A stretch of 64,000 nt of DNA from Kitasatospora sp. GP82 (GTDB lineage: Bacteria > Actinomycetota > Actinomycetes > Streptomycetales > Streptomycetaceae): positions 1-64,000 of the forward strand of contig NZ_JARZAJ010000020.1 in NCBI RefSeq assembly GCF_029892105.1, written 5' to 3'. Position numbers and translations under genes: made by a program. Below, one piece after another: positions 36,357 to 45,220 of this stretch (its first letter is position 1; every line of letters starts with the position of its first letter). The notes under the pieces were generated by a model. That model was given only the letters and a program-made list of their open reading frames with translations. It searched no databases and had not been told where the DNA came from.

Positions 36357-37133
36357 ATGGCGACAGGCAGCTCAGCGGCGTACGGACACCGGCCTCTGGC
36401 GTGGCGGGTGCGGCTCACCGCACCGGTGGCCGCCGTGTTGGTGCTGCACGGCGGCGAGGTGGAGAACGAGGCCAGGCCGGGGCCGGTGAACCTGCCGGGG
36501 CTGCGGATGGGCGGCTTCGTGCGAGCGGTGGCCAGGGCTACGGCCGGCGCCCAGGTCGCCGTCGGCGTGGTGCGCTACCGGCACCGGGGGTGGAACGGTG
36601 AACGGGCCGACGCCGCCAGGGATGCCACCGCCGCGCTCGGGGACCTCGCCGAGGAACTCGGCCCGGTCCCGACCGTGCTGATCGGCCACTCGATGGGCGG
36701 CCGGGCCGCGCTCCGCGCAGCTGCCCACCCCTGCGTGACCGGTGTGGTCGCACTCGCGCCGTGGTGCCCCGACGAGGACCCGCACCTGCATCTGAAGGAC
36801 CGTCAGCTGCTCACCCTGCACGGCGACCGCGACCGGGTCACCGATCCCGCCGAGACCCGGCGCTTCGCGGCCCGGGCCCGTACGGCGGGCGCCCAGGTCG
36901 CCGGATACACCGTCCACGGTTCGGGCCACACCCTGTTGCACCGCGCCTCGGACTGGCACCGCGCAACCGCCGGGTTCACGAGCGCGCTGCTCGGCCTGCG
37001 CCCGATGCCCGGCGCGGCGGCGGCTGCGCTGGCCCTGAAGGGCGACGATCCCGGCGGGCTCGAACTCGCCCTGCCCAGGAGGATCACCACCCCGCCGGTC
37101 CCCCGCCTCCCCGCCCCGACGATGACCGCATAG
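36357..37133 (+). CDS. Alpha/beta hydrolase family protein
   Basis: 258 residues from ATG 36357 (GGTGGAG adjacent). VLVLHGGEVEN is the oxyanion-side strand, VLIGHSMGGRAAL holds the nucleophile elbow GHSMG, TLHGDRDRVTDPAETRRF has the acid Asp, and HGSGHTLL the catalytic His, so a full Ser-Asp-His triad is present. No signal peptide. The Lys/Pro-rich tail after about 225 is unusual and may be disordered. Substrate unknown. The 36112-36356 gap before it has no supported gene. Confidence 0.85.
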   Translation: MATGSSAAYGHRPLAWRVRLTAPVAAVLVLHGGEVENEARPGPVNLPGLRMGGFVRAVARATAGAQVAVGVVRYRHRGWNGERADAARDATAALGDLAEELGPVPTVLIGHSMGGRAALRAAAHPCVTGVVALAPWCPDEDPHLHLKDRQLLTLHGDRDRVTDPAETRRFAARARTAGAQVAGYTVHGSGHTLLHRASDWHRATAGFTSALLGLRPMPGAAAAALALKGDDPGGLELALPRRITTPPVPRLPAPTMTA

Positions 37134-37245
37134 CGATGGACGCACAGCGGTGGCCGCAGGACGGCAACCGCAGGACGGCGACCGCAGGAGAAGGCGGTGC
37201 ACCGGCGCCCACGGCCGGTGCACCGCCTCGTCGCGGTTCCCGCTC

Positions 37246-38382
37246 TCAGTGCAGGACGTCGAGCTCGTTGTCCGCGTCGTTGACGAAGTAGACCGCGTCG
37301 CGGTCCGGATCCACCGCGAGGCCGAAGAGCACGCCCGCGCCGGGCGGGGTGCCCTCGGAGTTGATCTGCTTGACCGCCACCTGGTCGCCCTTCGGCGTGG
37401 TCTCCACGATATTGCCGTCCCCACCGTTGACCGTCAGGATGTCGCCGCCGGGCGCGAGGGCCATGCCGAGCGGTCCGTTCAGGTTTCCGCCCGTGCTGAT
37501 CACCCGTCCGATGCCGTCGCTGTCCTTCCGGGTCAGCGCGCGCGGGATGGCCGTGATCCGGCTCAGGACGGTGTCGGCGACGAAGAGCGTCCCGTCGTGA
37601 TCGAGGGCGACGCCGGTCGGACCGACCACCAGGGCCGCCGGGTCGGTCTTCTCGGGGAAACCGGATCCGATCACGGTGGTGGCCACCCGCCGGGGCGGGG
37701 CGTCGCCCTCGCGGTACAGGGTGATCCGCAGCACGGTGCCCTCGTCGACCTCGTTGCCGCCACCGGCGACCGTGCCGTTCAGCACATTGGTCACGAACAG
37801 CTCGCTCCGGTCGCCGTGGCTGACGGCGGTCATGTCCCACGGGCCGTTGATGCCGTCGCCCGTGATCGTCTCGCGCACCGTGCCATGGCTGTCGAGGACC
37901 AGCAGGCAGCCGGCCTGCGGAGTGCCCGAGGCGTCGGTGGGCAGGCTGCCGACCACGACCCAGCCGCCGGGAAGGACCGTCAGCGCGGTGGTGAGCCCGA
38001 CCCCGCCGGGGCACGGGCCGGGCAGATTCGCCGGGTCGACAGTGGCGAACGTGGTCTTCGCCCCGGCCGGGCTGATCTGGACCAGGGTGGTGCCGGTGCC
38101 CTGCTGGCCACCCGAGGGCCCCGAGTTGTTGAAGTTGCTGACCAGGACGTTGCCCCGGTGCAGATCTCCGACGCTCTCCCGGACCACGAACGTGCCGTAC
38201 GGGTTCTGGTCACCGTTCTCCGGAACGGTGCTGGAAACCGTGGATACGGTGTGCAACCGGTCCAGGAACGGCTGGTGGCCGCCTCCGGTGCCGGTGGCCC
38301 CGGCCGGAATGGCGGCGGCCACCAGGCCGACGACCAGTGCCGCAGCAGCGGCCAGCGCGCTCGAACTCGCCCGAAGTCTCAT
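37246..38382 (-). CDS. Secreted beta-propeller (NHL/SMP-30-like) protein
   Basis: 378 residues with CAGGAGG ahead of ATG 38382. Signal peptide MRLRASSSALAAAAALVVGLVAAAIPAGA. The body has repeated propeller strands: GNVLVSNFNNSG, GWVVVGSLPT, SELFVTNVLNG, GVALDHDGTLFVADTVLSRI, GMALAPGGDILTVNGGDGNIVE and GLAVDPDRDAVYFVNDADNELDVL, about six blades. It resembles proteins annotated as NHL-repeat or strictosidine-synthase-like, but lacks a recognised catalytic residue set. Exported; likely binding or scaffold. Hairpin-like sequences lie upstream at 38400-38470. Confidence 0.82.
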   Translation of the reverse strand: MRLRASSSALAAAAALVVGLVAAAIPAGATGTGGGHQPFLDRLHTVSTVSSTVPENGDQNPYGTFVVRESVGDLHRGNVLVSNFNNSGPSGGQQGTGTTLVQISPAGAKTTFATVDPANLPGPCPGGVGLTTALTVLPGGWVVVGSLPTDASGTPQAGCLLVLDSHGTVRETITGDGINGPWDMTAVSHGDRSELFVTNVLNGTVAGGGNEVDEGTVLRITLYREGDAPPRRVATTVIGSGFPEKTDPAALVVGPTGVALDHDGTLFVADTVLSRITAIPRALTRKDSDGIGRVISTGGNLNGPLGMALAPGGDILTVNGGDGNIVETTPKGDQVAVKQINSEGTPPGAGVLFGLAVDPDRDAVYFVNDADNELDVLH

Positions 38383-38609
38383 GTACTTGCCTCCTGGAGG
38401 GCAGGCCGGGCAGCCCGAACAGCGGCCCTCGGCCCGCGGGAATGACGCAGAGCTGTCCCCCGGGACGCCACGTTAGGTCCGCCGGGCCGCCGCGCGCTCG
38501 GCGGCATCCGCCAAAGGCTGATCACGCTGCGTCACTCCCCGCCGATGTCACCGGACTCACCGTCCGCCCTCACCACCCCGGAAAACATGAGCCTTCCTCG
38601 CGTTCCATA

Positions 38610-38730
38610 CGAGGCCCGCTGAGCCGCGATCAGGTCGCGGTACCAGGCACAGGACGCCTTCGGTGTGCGCCGCTGAGCCGCGAAGCCGAGGTGCACAGGC
38701 CCGAAGCGCTGGTGGTAACCCTCGGCCCGT
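38610..38730 (-). pseudogene. GH1 beta-glucosidase, C-terminal fragment (copy A)
   Basis: The minus-strand frame EGYHQRFGPVHLGFAAQRRTPKASCAWYRDLI matches the extreme C-terminus of GH1 beta-glucosidases (RFGLVHVDY.TQ.RTPK.S..WYRD). No catalytic Glu or upstream part remains. A similar but not identical fragment is at 44752-44850. Confidence 0.65.
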
Positions 38731-39226
38731 CGAACACCCTGTCACCTTGTCCGCCCCGCCAAGCGCAGCGGCGATTGCGGTGCGACAGTCAGCGGCTGCG
38801 CCTCCAGGGATACCGATGCCGTCCTTGCTTGCCGGTGCCCGTAAGCGCCTGTGGCTGTTGGCGTGCAGGTTGGCGCACGCCAACAGCCACACGGTGACAA
38901 ACCTTCGACGCCTGGCTGCCAGCGGCTCTGACCGATCCCACCGGGCACGGCTACGGCGACGCCCGCAGCGCCATGTTCGACGCCGTCCGAGCCGACCGCC
39001 CCGCTGCCACCTGGAAGAACGAGACCTTTGCCATGCCTGCTCACGCACGAGCCAACTCCTCCGGAATCGTTGGGAAACCAGCGGAATATGCCGGACCCAG
39101 CACGTCCGGATGCGACCACCCGGGGCGATCCTGCTGCCCGCCCAGCTCCAGGTAGGGCTAACCCCCGGTACGCCCAGCCGACGGGGAACGGGGGCGAGGA
39201 CGAATGCCCAGGCCGCGGTGGCGGCG
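38731..39226. other. Gene-poor stretch with debris
   Basis: Nothing intact. A plus-strand open stretch (about 38895-39155) includes DAWLPAALTDPTGHGYGDAR, which looks protein-like but matches no family I recognise. It also holds the perfect 16-bp hairpin at 38851-38890. Confidence 0.3.
38851..38890. repeat. Perfect 16-bp stem, 8-nt loop hairpin
   Basis: GTGGCTGTTGGCGTGC (38851-38866) is exactly reverse-complementary to 38875-38890 with 8 nt between. No T tract follows. It may be a factor-independent terminator, or paired IS ends left after deletion. It sits among gene fragments, not after an intact gene. Confidence 0.65.
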
Positions 39227-39616
39227 TCAGGAGAGCAGATTGAGATCGCCCTTGTAGCCCAGTACGGTGCCGGCGGCCACGCGCACCGCGGAGTCGGAAC
39301 CGCCGGCGAGGGCGAGCAGCGCGGCGGTGCCCTCCGGTGTGAAGGGAGCATCGGCCCGCAGCAGCGGGGTGGTCCCGTCCGGCAGCGTCCGGTCCGGGTC
39401 CGCGCCGCCGTCGACCAGCGCGTCGGCGATCGTGTCGTCGTAGGCCACCACGGCGGCACACGGCACCGGGAGACCGTCCGCACCGGCCGCGTCAGGGTCG
39501 GCGCCGGTCTCCAGCAGCCGCCGCACCTTGTCGGCGTTCCGCTCCCGCACGGCCATGACGAGCCTGCTGTCCAGGTCCCCCTCGTGACTGCCGTGGCTCA
39601 CTGACTCCATCCTCAA
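39227..39616 (-). CDS. Ankyrin-repeat protein
   Basis: 129 residues with two to three ankyrin-type units: LDSRLVMAVRERNADKVRRLLETGADPDAAGADGLPVPCAAV and DTIADALVDGGADPDRTLPDGTTPLLRA. No signal peptide. It is the downstream gene of a two-gene operon: its ATG overlaps the stop of the MpaB-type gene (39613-39616). Probably a small protein-binding module. Confidence 0.82.
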   Translation of the reverse strand: MRMESVSHGSHEGDLDSRLVMAVRERNADKVRRLLETGADPDAAGADGLPVPCAAVVAYDDTIADALVDGGADPDRTLPDGTTPLLRADAPFTPEGTAALLALAGGSDSAVRVAAGTVLGYKGDLNLLS

Positions 39617-40563
39617 CTGGTCTCCTGTGGTTCGGCGGTGGCGCTGGTCGTGGGGGTGGCCCGCGCGTACGCGGCGGCGCGGATCCGGGAGGGACCGCAG
39701 GCCCAGACCATGATCCGGCCGCCGGCCCGCGCCACCGGGCGGTCCCAGGCCGCGCGGACCAACCAGGGTCGGTGTACGGCGAGTTCGGCCCTGGCCCAGT
39801 CCGGAAGCAGGTCGATCGAAGCGTTCGTCAGCACCCGGACGGCAAGGCGCTCGCGACGGCTACGGCCGAAGCCGCGCAGCAGCCGGAGCACCTCAAGGGC
39901 GGGCGGCGTGACCCGCAGCTCAGGCCGGATCCGGGCCAGGTAGGCCACCACCTCGGCGCGGGACCGGGGTATGGCGGCGGCGCCCAGCCGTTCGGCGACG
40001 CGCGCCACCTCGGCGTAGTAGCTGTCGCACTCGGCGGCGCTCAGCGGGGTGGCGGAGAAGGTCTGGTAACCGGTCAGAAAGCAGTGCACCTCAGCGGCGT
40101 GCACCCAGGTGAGCAGTTCCGGATCGTCGGCCCGGTAGGGGCGGCCGTCCGGTGCGGTGCCGTGGATCCGCAGGTGGATCTTCCGTACGCCGGCTATCGC
40201 CTGCTCGGCCGCGGCCGTCGAGCCGAGCGTGGTGGTGGTGACGAAACGGGCCGTCCGATTGAGCCGCCCGGTCGGGTCGGCCCGGAAGTCGGAGTGCGCG
40301 TCGACGGCGGCCATCGCCAGCGGGTGCAGGGACTGCAGCAGCAGGGCCGCGAAGCCGCCCACCAGCATCCCGGCCGGGTGTCCGTGCACCCGCCACACCA
40401 CGCTGGCCGGGCCGAAGAGGCCGGGGTCCCCGGCCGGGCGGTCGTAGCGCTCCAGGTGCAGGTCCTGCCCGTGCACGGTGGCGTTGATCTCGGCCAGCAG
40501 CCGGGCGCGCAGCGCGGCGAGCGGCGAGCGGCGCCCGGTTACACCGGTTCCTGACCCCACCAT
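39613..40563 (-). CDS. MpaB-type (DUF2236) oxygenase family protein
   Basis: 316 residues. It shows the DUF2236/latex-clearing-like layout: GLFGPASVVWRVHGHPAGMLVGGFAALLLQSLHPLAMAAV (heme-side His region), TARFVTTTTLGSTAAAEQAI, VRKIHLRIHGTAPDGRPYRADDPELLTWVHAAEVHCFLTGYQ (conserved R..H and W.H) and a helical end. Family members are heme proteins linked to oxygenation or ER-type steps in fungi; bacterial substrates are unknown. Coupled to the ankyrin gene. Confidence 0.88.
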   Translation of the reverse strand: MVGSGTGVTGRRSPLAALRARLLAEINATVHGQDLHLERYDRPAGDPGLFGPASVVWRVHGHPAGMLVGGFAALLLQSLHPLAMAAVDAHSDFRADPTGRLNRTARFVTTTTLGSTAAAEQAIAGVRKIHLRIHGTAPDGRPYRADDPELLTWVHAAEVHCFLTGYQTFSATPLSAAECDSYYAEVARVAERLGAAAIPRSRAEVVAYLARIRPELRVTPPALEVLRLLRGFGRSRRERLAVRVLTNASIDLLPDWARAELAVHRPWLVRAAWDRPVARAGGRIMVWACGPSRIRAAAYARATPTTSATAEPQETS

Positions 40564-41010
40564 GCCCGCCCCTCGTCACCCCGGGCCACCACAGTACCGA
40601 CGAGGGCCCGTATCGGTGCGGGAGCAGCGCAGCTGTTCGTCCGAGTGCAGGAGTTGCCCAGCGAGAGCTTGGCTCTCCTCCCGCAGGCGCCGGGCCTCGG
40701 TCTGCGCCTGCGGGAGGCTCCTCGTCGATCCGGCCCAGGTCTTCCCCGCCGACCGGGAGCTGCCGGGTCAGGCGTCCCGTTTCCGCGTGGATGTGCAGCC
40801 GTCGGCGAGCGAGGAGTGGCCGTCGACACACCACTCCAGCGGACGTGCCCCCTCCCCCTCCCCCGCCTCCGACGGCTTGGCCGCGCGACCTCCACTGTCC
40901 GATCACCCAGTCACGGGCGCTTCGCAATGTGCCGGTCACCAGTAGTCCGCACGCCCGGGTCGGGCTTCAATCGGGTCCGACCTCGATCAACCCGACACGG
41001 AGGATCCGGC
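40564..41010. other. Intergenic stretch, nothing recognised
   Basis: 447 bp between divergent genes. No supported coding region. The last ~20 bp (CACGGAGGATCCGGC) hold the ribosome site for the secreted paralogue that follows; both flanking promoters must be here. Confidence 0.35.
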
Positions 41011-42116
41011 ATGAACCTGCACACATCGACGAAGCAGGCAGCGGACGTTGAGCCTCGGCGGCATGTCGCCGCAGGGAAGGCGCTGGCCATCGGCGCCCTC
41101 CTGGTCCTGGCGGCGCCGGGCGCCGCGTACGCCAACACCGTAAGCGTCACGGTGCAGACCCCCGGGGCCACCCTCGGTCCCACCACCATCGACTCCTCGG
41201 TCTCGACCAGCGCCAACTGCACCAGCGGGCTCGTCTCCGGCGGCGGGATCAACCAGGCCACCGGGACGGGCACGGGGGTGAACGGCAACCACGTGCTGGG
41301 CACCGAGCCCAGCCCCGACGGCAGCGCCGAATACACCGGCTCGGCCGGGGTCGTCGGCACCGACGTGACGTACTGGATCGCGAAGGGCGGCAGCGGAGGC
41401 CAGATCAACTCCTCGTTCTCCACCACCCCTTACGCGATGTGCCTGACCAGCAACCTGATCAACCACACCCAGGTCGTCATGAACAAGGCCAACACGCCCA
41501 CCACCGCGACGACGGTGGGCCTCGTGACGGCGACCTGCCCGGCCAACACGGCCCTGCTCGGTGGCGGCGCCCTCGTCACACCGAGCAACACCGGAAACCT
41601 CAAGGCGATCGCAAGCTTCCCCACCTTCAACAACTCCGCCCACGACTTCGGCAAGAAGGCCGCCGCCGACGGGGAGACCAACCCCGACTCCTGGACCGCC
41701 GTGGGCTGGGACAACAGCACCAACGCCAGTAACCAGACCTATGCCTACGCGATCTGCAGCGGCACCGGCATCAGCGTCGGCGGCGTCACCGTGAAGGTCC
41801 GGTTCAGCGAGCGAACGGCCCGAACACCGGGAGCACCGGCCAGAACACCACCGTCGGCTGCGGCAGCGGGGACGGGAACCTGGTCAGCGGGGGCGCCTCC
41901 GTCAGCGGAGGCAATGTGACCACCACCGACTTCACCGGACCGGGCTCAGCCGGCGACCACCTCAACGGGAGCTTCCCCAGCGACTCCAGCGGCAATCCCG
42001 TCAGCAGCGGGACCACCACGGCGGCATCCTGGACGGCTTTCACGCACACCGGCGGAACGGCGTCCACGACCACTCACTCCGACGTCTGGGCGCTCTGCGC
42101 CAACGACGGCGTCTGA
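41011..42116 (+). pseudogene. Secreted Cys-containing protein, copy 1, frameshifted
   Basis: The ATG at 41011 has GGAGGA ahead of it. Signal peptide: AIGALLVLAAPGAAYANT. The body is paralogous to the next gene: GLVSGGGI.Q.TG, GSPGV or GSAGVVG.DVTYW, TTPYAMCL, HTQVVMNK, ATCP..T.L.GGGA, LKAIASFPTFN, HDFGKKAAADGETNPDSWTAVG. At about 41810 (CAGCGAGCGAACGG) one base is missing, ending the frame early at 41917-41919. The native continuation (GCGSGDGNLVSGGASVSGGNVTTTDFTG.. DVWALC) resumes in another frame to 42116. Whether this is a real mutation or a sequencing error cannot be told here. Confidence 0.8.
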
Positions 42117-42159
42117 GCCGCCCACGCCACCGATCGATCCATCAGAAAGGCAGCAGTCG

Positions 42160-43287
42160 ATGACGAAGAGGTTCCTTCGGACCGCCACCCTGGGAAAGGT
42201 GCTCGTGCCGGGCGCCCTGCTCGTCCTGGCGGTGCCGTCGCTCGCGTACGCCAACGCCGCGACCGTCACCGTCACGTCCCCCGGAGCCACCATGGGCCCC
42301 GCCACCCCCTTCACCGGCGTCTCGTCCCACGCGGACTGCGAACACGGTCTCGTCTCCGGCGGCGGGATCGACCAGACCACCGGCGACGACCGGGCGGGGA
42401 ACGGCAACCACGTGATGGGCGTCACGCCCAGCGCGGACGGCCTCACCGAGTTCACCGGCTCCCCCGGGGTCGTCGGACAGGACGTCACGCACTGGCTCGC
42501 GTTCGGCGGAAGCGGGAGCAATTCCAGCCTCGCCTTCTCCTCCACGCCCTACGCCATGTGCCTCTCCAGCCACCGGATCAGGCACACCCAGGTCGTCATG
42601 AACAAGATCGCCGGCCCCTCCGCCTCGCAGACGGCGAAACTCGTCGTGGCGACCTGCCCCAAGGACACGGTCCTGATCGGCGGCGGCGCCCGCACCACCC
42701 CCGCCAGCGTCGGAAGCCTCAAGCCGATCGCAAGCTTCCCCACCTTCAACGACGCCGCCCACGACTTCGGCCAGAAGGCCGCAGCGGACGGCGAGACCAA
42801 CCCCGACTCCTGGACCGCCGTCGGGGGCATCGGCGGCGGACGCGACAGCGGCAACACCACCTACGCCTACGCGATCTGCACCGGAGACCACGTCAACGTC
42901 AGGGGCCTCGCCACGAAGGTCCGTTTCGGCGAGGTGAGCGGCCCGACCACGGCCGGCACCCGCCAGACGGCCACGGTCGGCTGCGCCTCCCCTGCCGGGG
43001 ACCGCCGCCACGGGAACGGGCGCGACGCGTGGCAACTGGTCAGCGGGGGCGCCGCCGCCAGCGGCGGCAACGTGACGACGACCGACTTCACCAAGGCCGG
43101 GTCCGGCGGAACCCACCTCACCGGCAGCTTCCCCAGCGACTCCGCCGGCACGCCGGTCGGTGACGGAACCACCGAGCCCGCCTCCTGGACGGTTTCCGTC
43201 CACGCCGGGGGGTCCCCCTCCCCGAACACCTACACGGACGTCTGGGCACTCTGCCTGAACACCCGTGACGGGAACGGGGAGCGGTAG
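42160..43287 (+). CDS. Secreted protein, intact copy 2 of the tandem pair
   Basis: 375 residues from ATG 42160 (AAAGG upstream). Signal peptide VLVPGALLVLAVPSLAYANA. No TM anchor. It has two similar halves: each carries an (N/S)C..GLVSGGGI or WQLVSGGA.ASGGN block and a CP or C.S block, suggesting an internal duplication. Several Cys residues in fixed places (HADCEHG, YAMCLSS, ATCPKD, YAICTG, GCASP, WALCLN) suggest disulfides. The family is not recognised. It is tandem with the frameshifted copy, 43 bp apart. Confidence 0.82.
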   Translation: MTKRFLRTATLGKVLVPGALLVLAVPSLAYANAATVTVTSPGATMGPATPFTGVSSHADCEHGLVSGGGIDQTTGDDRAGNGNHVMGVTPSADGLTEFTGSPGVVGQDVTHWLAFGGSGSNSSLAFSSTPYAMCLSSHRIRHTQVVMNKIAGPSASQTAKLVVATCPKDTVLIGGGARTTPASVGSLKPIASFPTFNDAAHDFGQKAAADGETNPDSWTAVGGIGGGRDSGNTTYAYAICTGDHVNVRGLATKVRFGEVSGPTTAGTRQTATVGCASPAGDRRHGNGRDAWQLVSGGAAASGGNVTTTDFTKAGSGGTHLTGSFPSDSAGTPVGDGTTEPASWTVSVHAGGSPSPNTYTDVWALCLNTRDGNGER

Positions 43288-43312
43288 TCGCGGCTGCGTG
43301 GCTTCCTCGTCC

Positions 43313-43342
43313 CGCGATGGCGGTCCGCACCGCACCATCGCG
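43313..43342. terminator. Stem-loop after the secreted-protein gene
   Basis: CGCGATGG (43313-43320) pairs with CCATCGCG (43335-43342), with further pairing of CGGTCCGCACCG inside. It lies 26 bp past the stop at 43287. Between 43343 and 43589 only an unassigned minus-strand frame (MSGQAGGTPDPLGQTVRHLMGD..) is seen. Confidence 0.6.
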
Positions 43343-43589
43343 AACGGGGAAGCCGCTCGGCGGCGCTCGTACGCCTCCGCCAGCATGCCGTTCCAGAGCA
43401 CGTCACCCATAAGGTGACGCACCGTCTGGCCCAACGGATCGGGCGTTCCTCCGGCCTGACCGCTCATGCGACGACCTTGGAAGCCGCCGAGGCGTGCACA
43501 CAGACAGGCCGCACGCTCGAGGAGGCGGCACCTTCCGGGGCTGCGCCTCGAGGAGTCGCTGGTCGTGGCTCTGCACGCGGCCGATCCTG

Positions 43590-43850
43590 CTGTTGATCGC
43601 GGCCCTCGGGTGTTCCGATCCCACGGATGTCCATGCCCTGCCGGAGGGTCAGGCCGGTGAGCCGGCACAGCAACAACCAGGTCGCCGTGACCTCTCGGGT
43701 TGGGGGCCTTGAGGACCGGGCAGTGCTCGTAGGACGTGGCGTACGCCGCCGCGAGGTGGTGCAGGTAGACGCAGAGGCGGTGGGGTTCGAAGGTTTCAGC
43801 AACGACGCCAATGGTGGCGCCGAACTCGGCGACCGTTTCCCCGGGACGAT
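43590..43850 (-). pseudogene. argS (arginyl-tRNA synthetase) C-terminal fragment
   Basis: The minus-strand text FEPHRLCVYLHHLAAAY and SYEHCPVLKAP, then (after a one-base shift near 43705) LLLCRLTGLTLRQGMDIRGIGTPE, is the anticodon-binding end of arginyl-tRNA synthetase (PHRLC.YL..LA..F..FYE.CPVL and LCRLTA..L..GL..LGI..P). Only about 85 residues remain and they are split between two frames. The housekeeping argS must be elsewhere. Confidence 0.8.
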
Positions 43851-43869
43851 GCTCGGCGAGATCGGCGAC

Positions 43870-44163
43870 GCGGCACTGCCGGCCCCGGAATCGCTGGTCG
43901 CCGTCATCGGTCAGCGTCCGGACCAGGTCTCGGCGCTGCCCGATGCCCGACAGGTCACCGCCCTGATGACCACCGTGCCCAGCTCGTGCTCCGACTGCGC
44001 GGTCGGTACCAGGTCCGACACCATGGACCGCATCCTCTCGGTCGTGGCCGCTGCGCTGATCTTCCCGGTGCTCATGTTCATCGGCACCGCGACCAGGCTC
44101 TCCGCGGCCCGCCGGGAGCAGCGGTTCGCCGCGATGCGCCTGGTCGGCTGGGCGCCGAGATTC
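43870..44163 (+). pseudogene. FtsX-like ABC transporter permease fragment
   Basis: The plus-strand frame reads SLVAVIGQRPDQVSALPDAR, then DRILSVVAAALIFPVLMFIGTATRLSAARREQRFAAMRLVG, the TM2/loop motif of FtsX/MacB-like permeases (ATRLSAARRE.R.A..RL.GA). It breaks off right after AMRLVG and meets a minus-strand fragment head-on. No ATPase partner is near. Confidence 0.75.
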
Positions 44164-44184
44164 CGGCAAGCGGTAGTCAACTCA

Positions 44185-44750
44185 TCGTATCGGGTGAGTA
44201 GTTGTGACCACAGCTGCTTTCCTTCCGGGACCGGGATGGTGAGGAACGCGTCGGCCCGCTGTGTCGCCCGGGCGAGGCCGTCGCAGGTGGCACCCAGCTT
44301 GCCCGGTGCCGCGTCGAACTGCGCGTCGGAGGTGGCGTCCACGACGGCGTTGAACGCGGAGACGTAGTCACGCTCCGCGACGTAGAGTTCGTCGAGGCGG
44401 TCCAGCCCCCCGACCGCGGCCCATGCCTGGACCTCGAGCAGTGCGACTGACGGCGAGGGCGTACCGACCGACTGGTCCAGCATCAACTCCGGGGCCTGGT
44501 TGTGTGAGGCGGTCGAACCGGAGGACTGCACGGTGACCGCCGTCGTGACCGCAACTGCGGCCGCGGTGATCGCGACGGCCGTGAGCCGGACGCCGAGCCG
44601 TCGCCCTTCGCGAGGCGGCTGCTCTGCGGTGGGCCGCGCTGTCAGGTACTGCCCGGCTCGGCCGGGGCGCCGCCACAGCAGCCGGGCGCCACGGCCCGCG
44701 AAGGCGGCAAGGCCTGCCGCCTGCGTTCCAAGGGCCAGTGCATAAGATCA
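44185..44750 (-). pseudogene. Fragment of a membrane-anchored hypothetical protein
   Basis: The minus-strand frame LGTQAAGLAAFAGRGARLLWRRPGR, then a TM (VRLTAVAITAAAVAVTTAVT) and an exported helical part (LDELYVAERDYVSAFNAVVDA; KLGATCDGLARATQRADAFL; LLTRYDELTTACR). The N-terminal start is missing (it abuts a GH1 fragment) and the C-terminus is cut at about 44185 where it meets the FtsX fragment. Family unknown. Confidence 0.5.
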
Positions 44751-44751
44751 G

Positions 44752-44850
44752 GTCGCGGTACCAGGCGTAGGAGGCCTTCGGGGTGCGGCGTTGGGTGGTG
44801 AAGTCGACGTGGACGTCGCCTTTCGAGCCGGTGAACCACCAGCCTCCCGA
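44752..44850 (-). pseudogene. GH1 beta-glucosidase, C-terminal fragment (copy B)
   Basis: The minus-strand frame WWFTGSKGDVHVDFTTQRRT and PKASYAWYRDLI matches the GH1 C-terminus. It resembles the fragment at 38610-38730 (QRRTPKAS.AWYRDLI in both) but differs upstream, so the two may be separate relics or diverged copies. It directly abuts the promoter-like block at 44854. Confidence 0.65.
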
Positions 44851-44853
44851 CGG

Positions 44854-44935
44854 GTCAGCGCAACCTTATGCGTTGATTAGCGGCGCTTGTACTCACGGGT
44901 TCCCGCGTCAAAATGACCCTACGATCGGATCAGCC
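44854..44935 (+). promoter_or_regulatory. Conserved promoter-like block, copy 1
   Basis: This ~75-bp block (GTCAGCGCAACCTTATGCGT.., then GGTTCCCGCGTCAAAATGACCCTACGATCGG) aligns nearly base for base with 57681-57756, and its first 30 bp also match 47876-47906. Each copy precedes a gene of the same redox set. The invariant GCAACC or GCAGCC box followed by TTATG looks like an ECF sigma -35-type element. The sigma factor is unknown. Such conservation in otherwise diverged non-coding DNA argues for a regulatory role. Confidence 0.6.
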
Positions 44936-45065
44936 GGTCCTCCTCTGCCCCGGAGGGCCGGCTCTCTCTCCCACTTTCCCGGATTTCCACGGAAACCGAG
45001 CAAGGAACGGTGGATGTGCCGGTGCCACTAACCCTCCGGGCACGTCCGCAGAGAGCAGCGGAACT

Positions 45066-45220
45066 GAAATCCATTGCCGACACAGTGTCCCACCGATGTT
45101 TCGTCGCGATCGGGGTCGCGGCAGGCACCCTAACCTGCCTGCCGGCTTTCCTGATCCGGGCGCCTCTCTCCGTCAAGGCTCCGCCAGGGGCCCTTCCCGA
45201 GCGATTTGGACACCACCCCT
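45066..45220 (+). pseudogene. Remnant of ferric-reductase-like membrane protein (copy 1)
   Basis: AAATCCATTGCCGACACA corresponds to the start of the intact paralogue (57892), then the sequence jumps to its C-terminal end: FVAIGVAAGTLTCLPAFLIRA matches LVAIGIAAGFLSCLLAFLIRA. Some 200 codons, with all heme-ligand histidines, are deleted. It lies in the position expected of the first gene of the operon, just before the reductase gene. Confidence 0.8.

Noticed and set aside
40645..41010. An open frame extending the 41011 gene upstream
   Set aside because: The GGAGGA site and signal peptide fix the start at 41011; upstream residues are not family-like.
42142..44169. A 675-codon minus-strand frame
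   Set aside because: Mostly antisense of the secreted paralogue. Only its first part is real, as the argS fragment, which was annotated separately.
44740..44860. Short minus-strand ORF MVHRLERRRPRRLHH
   Set aside because: Out of frame with the GH1 C-terminal fragment that the same DNA encodes.
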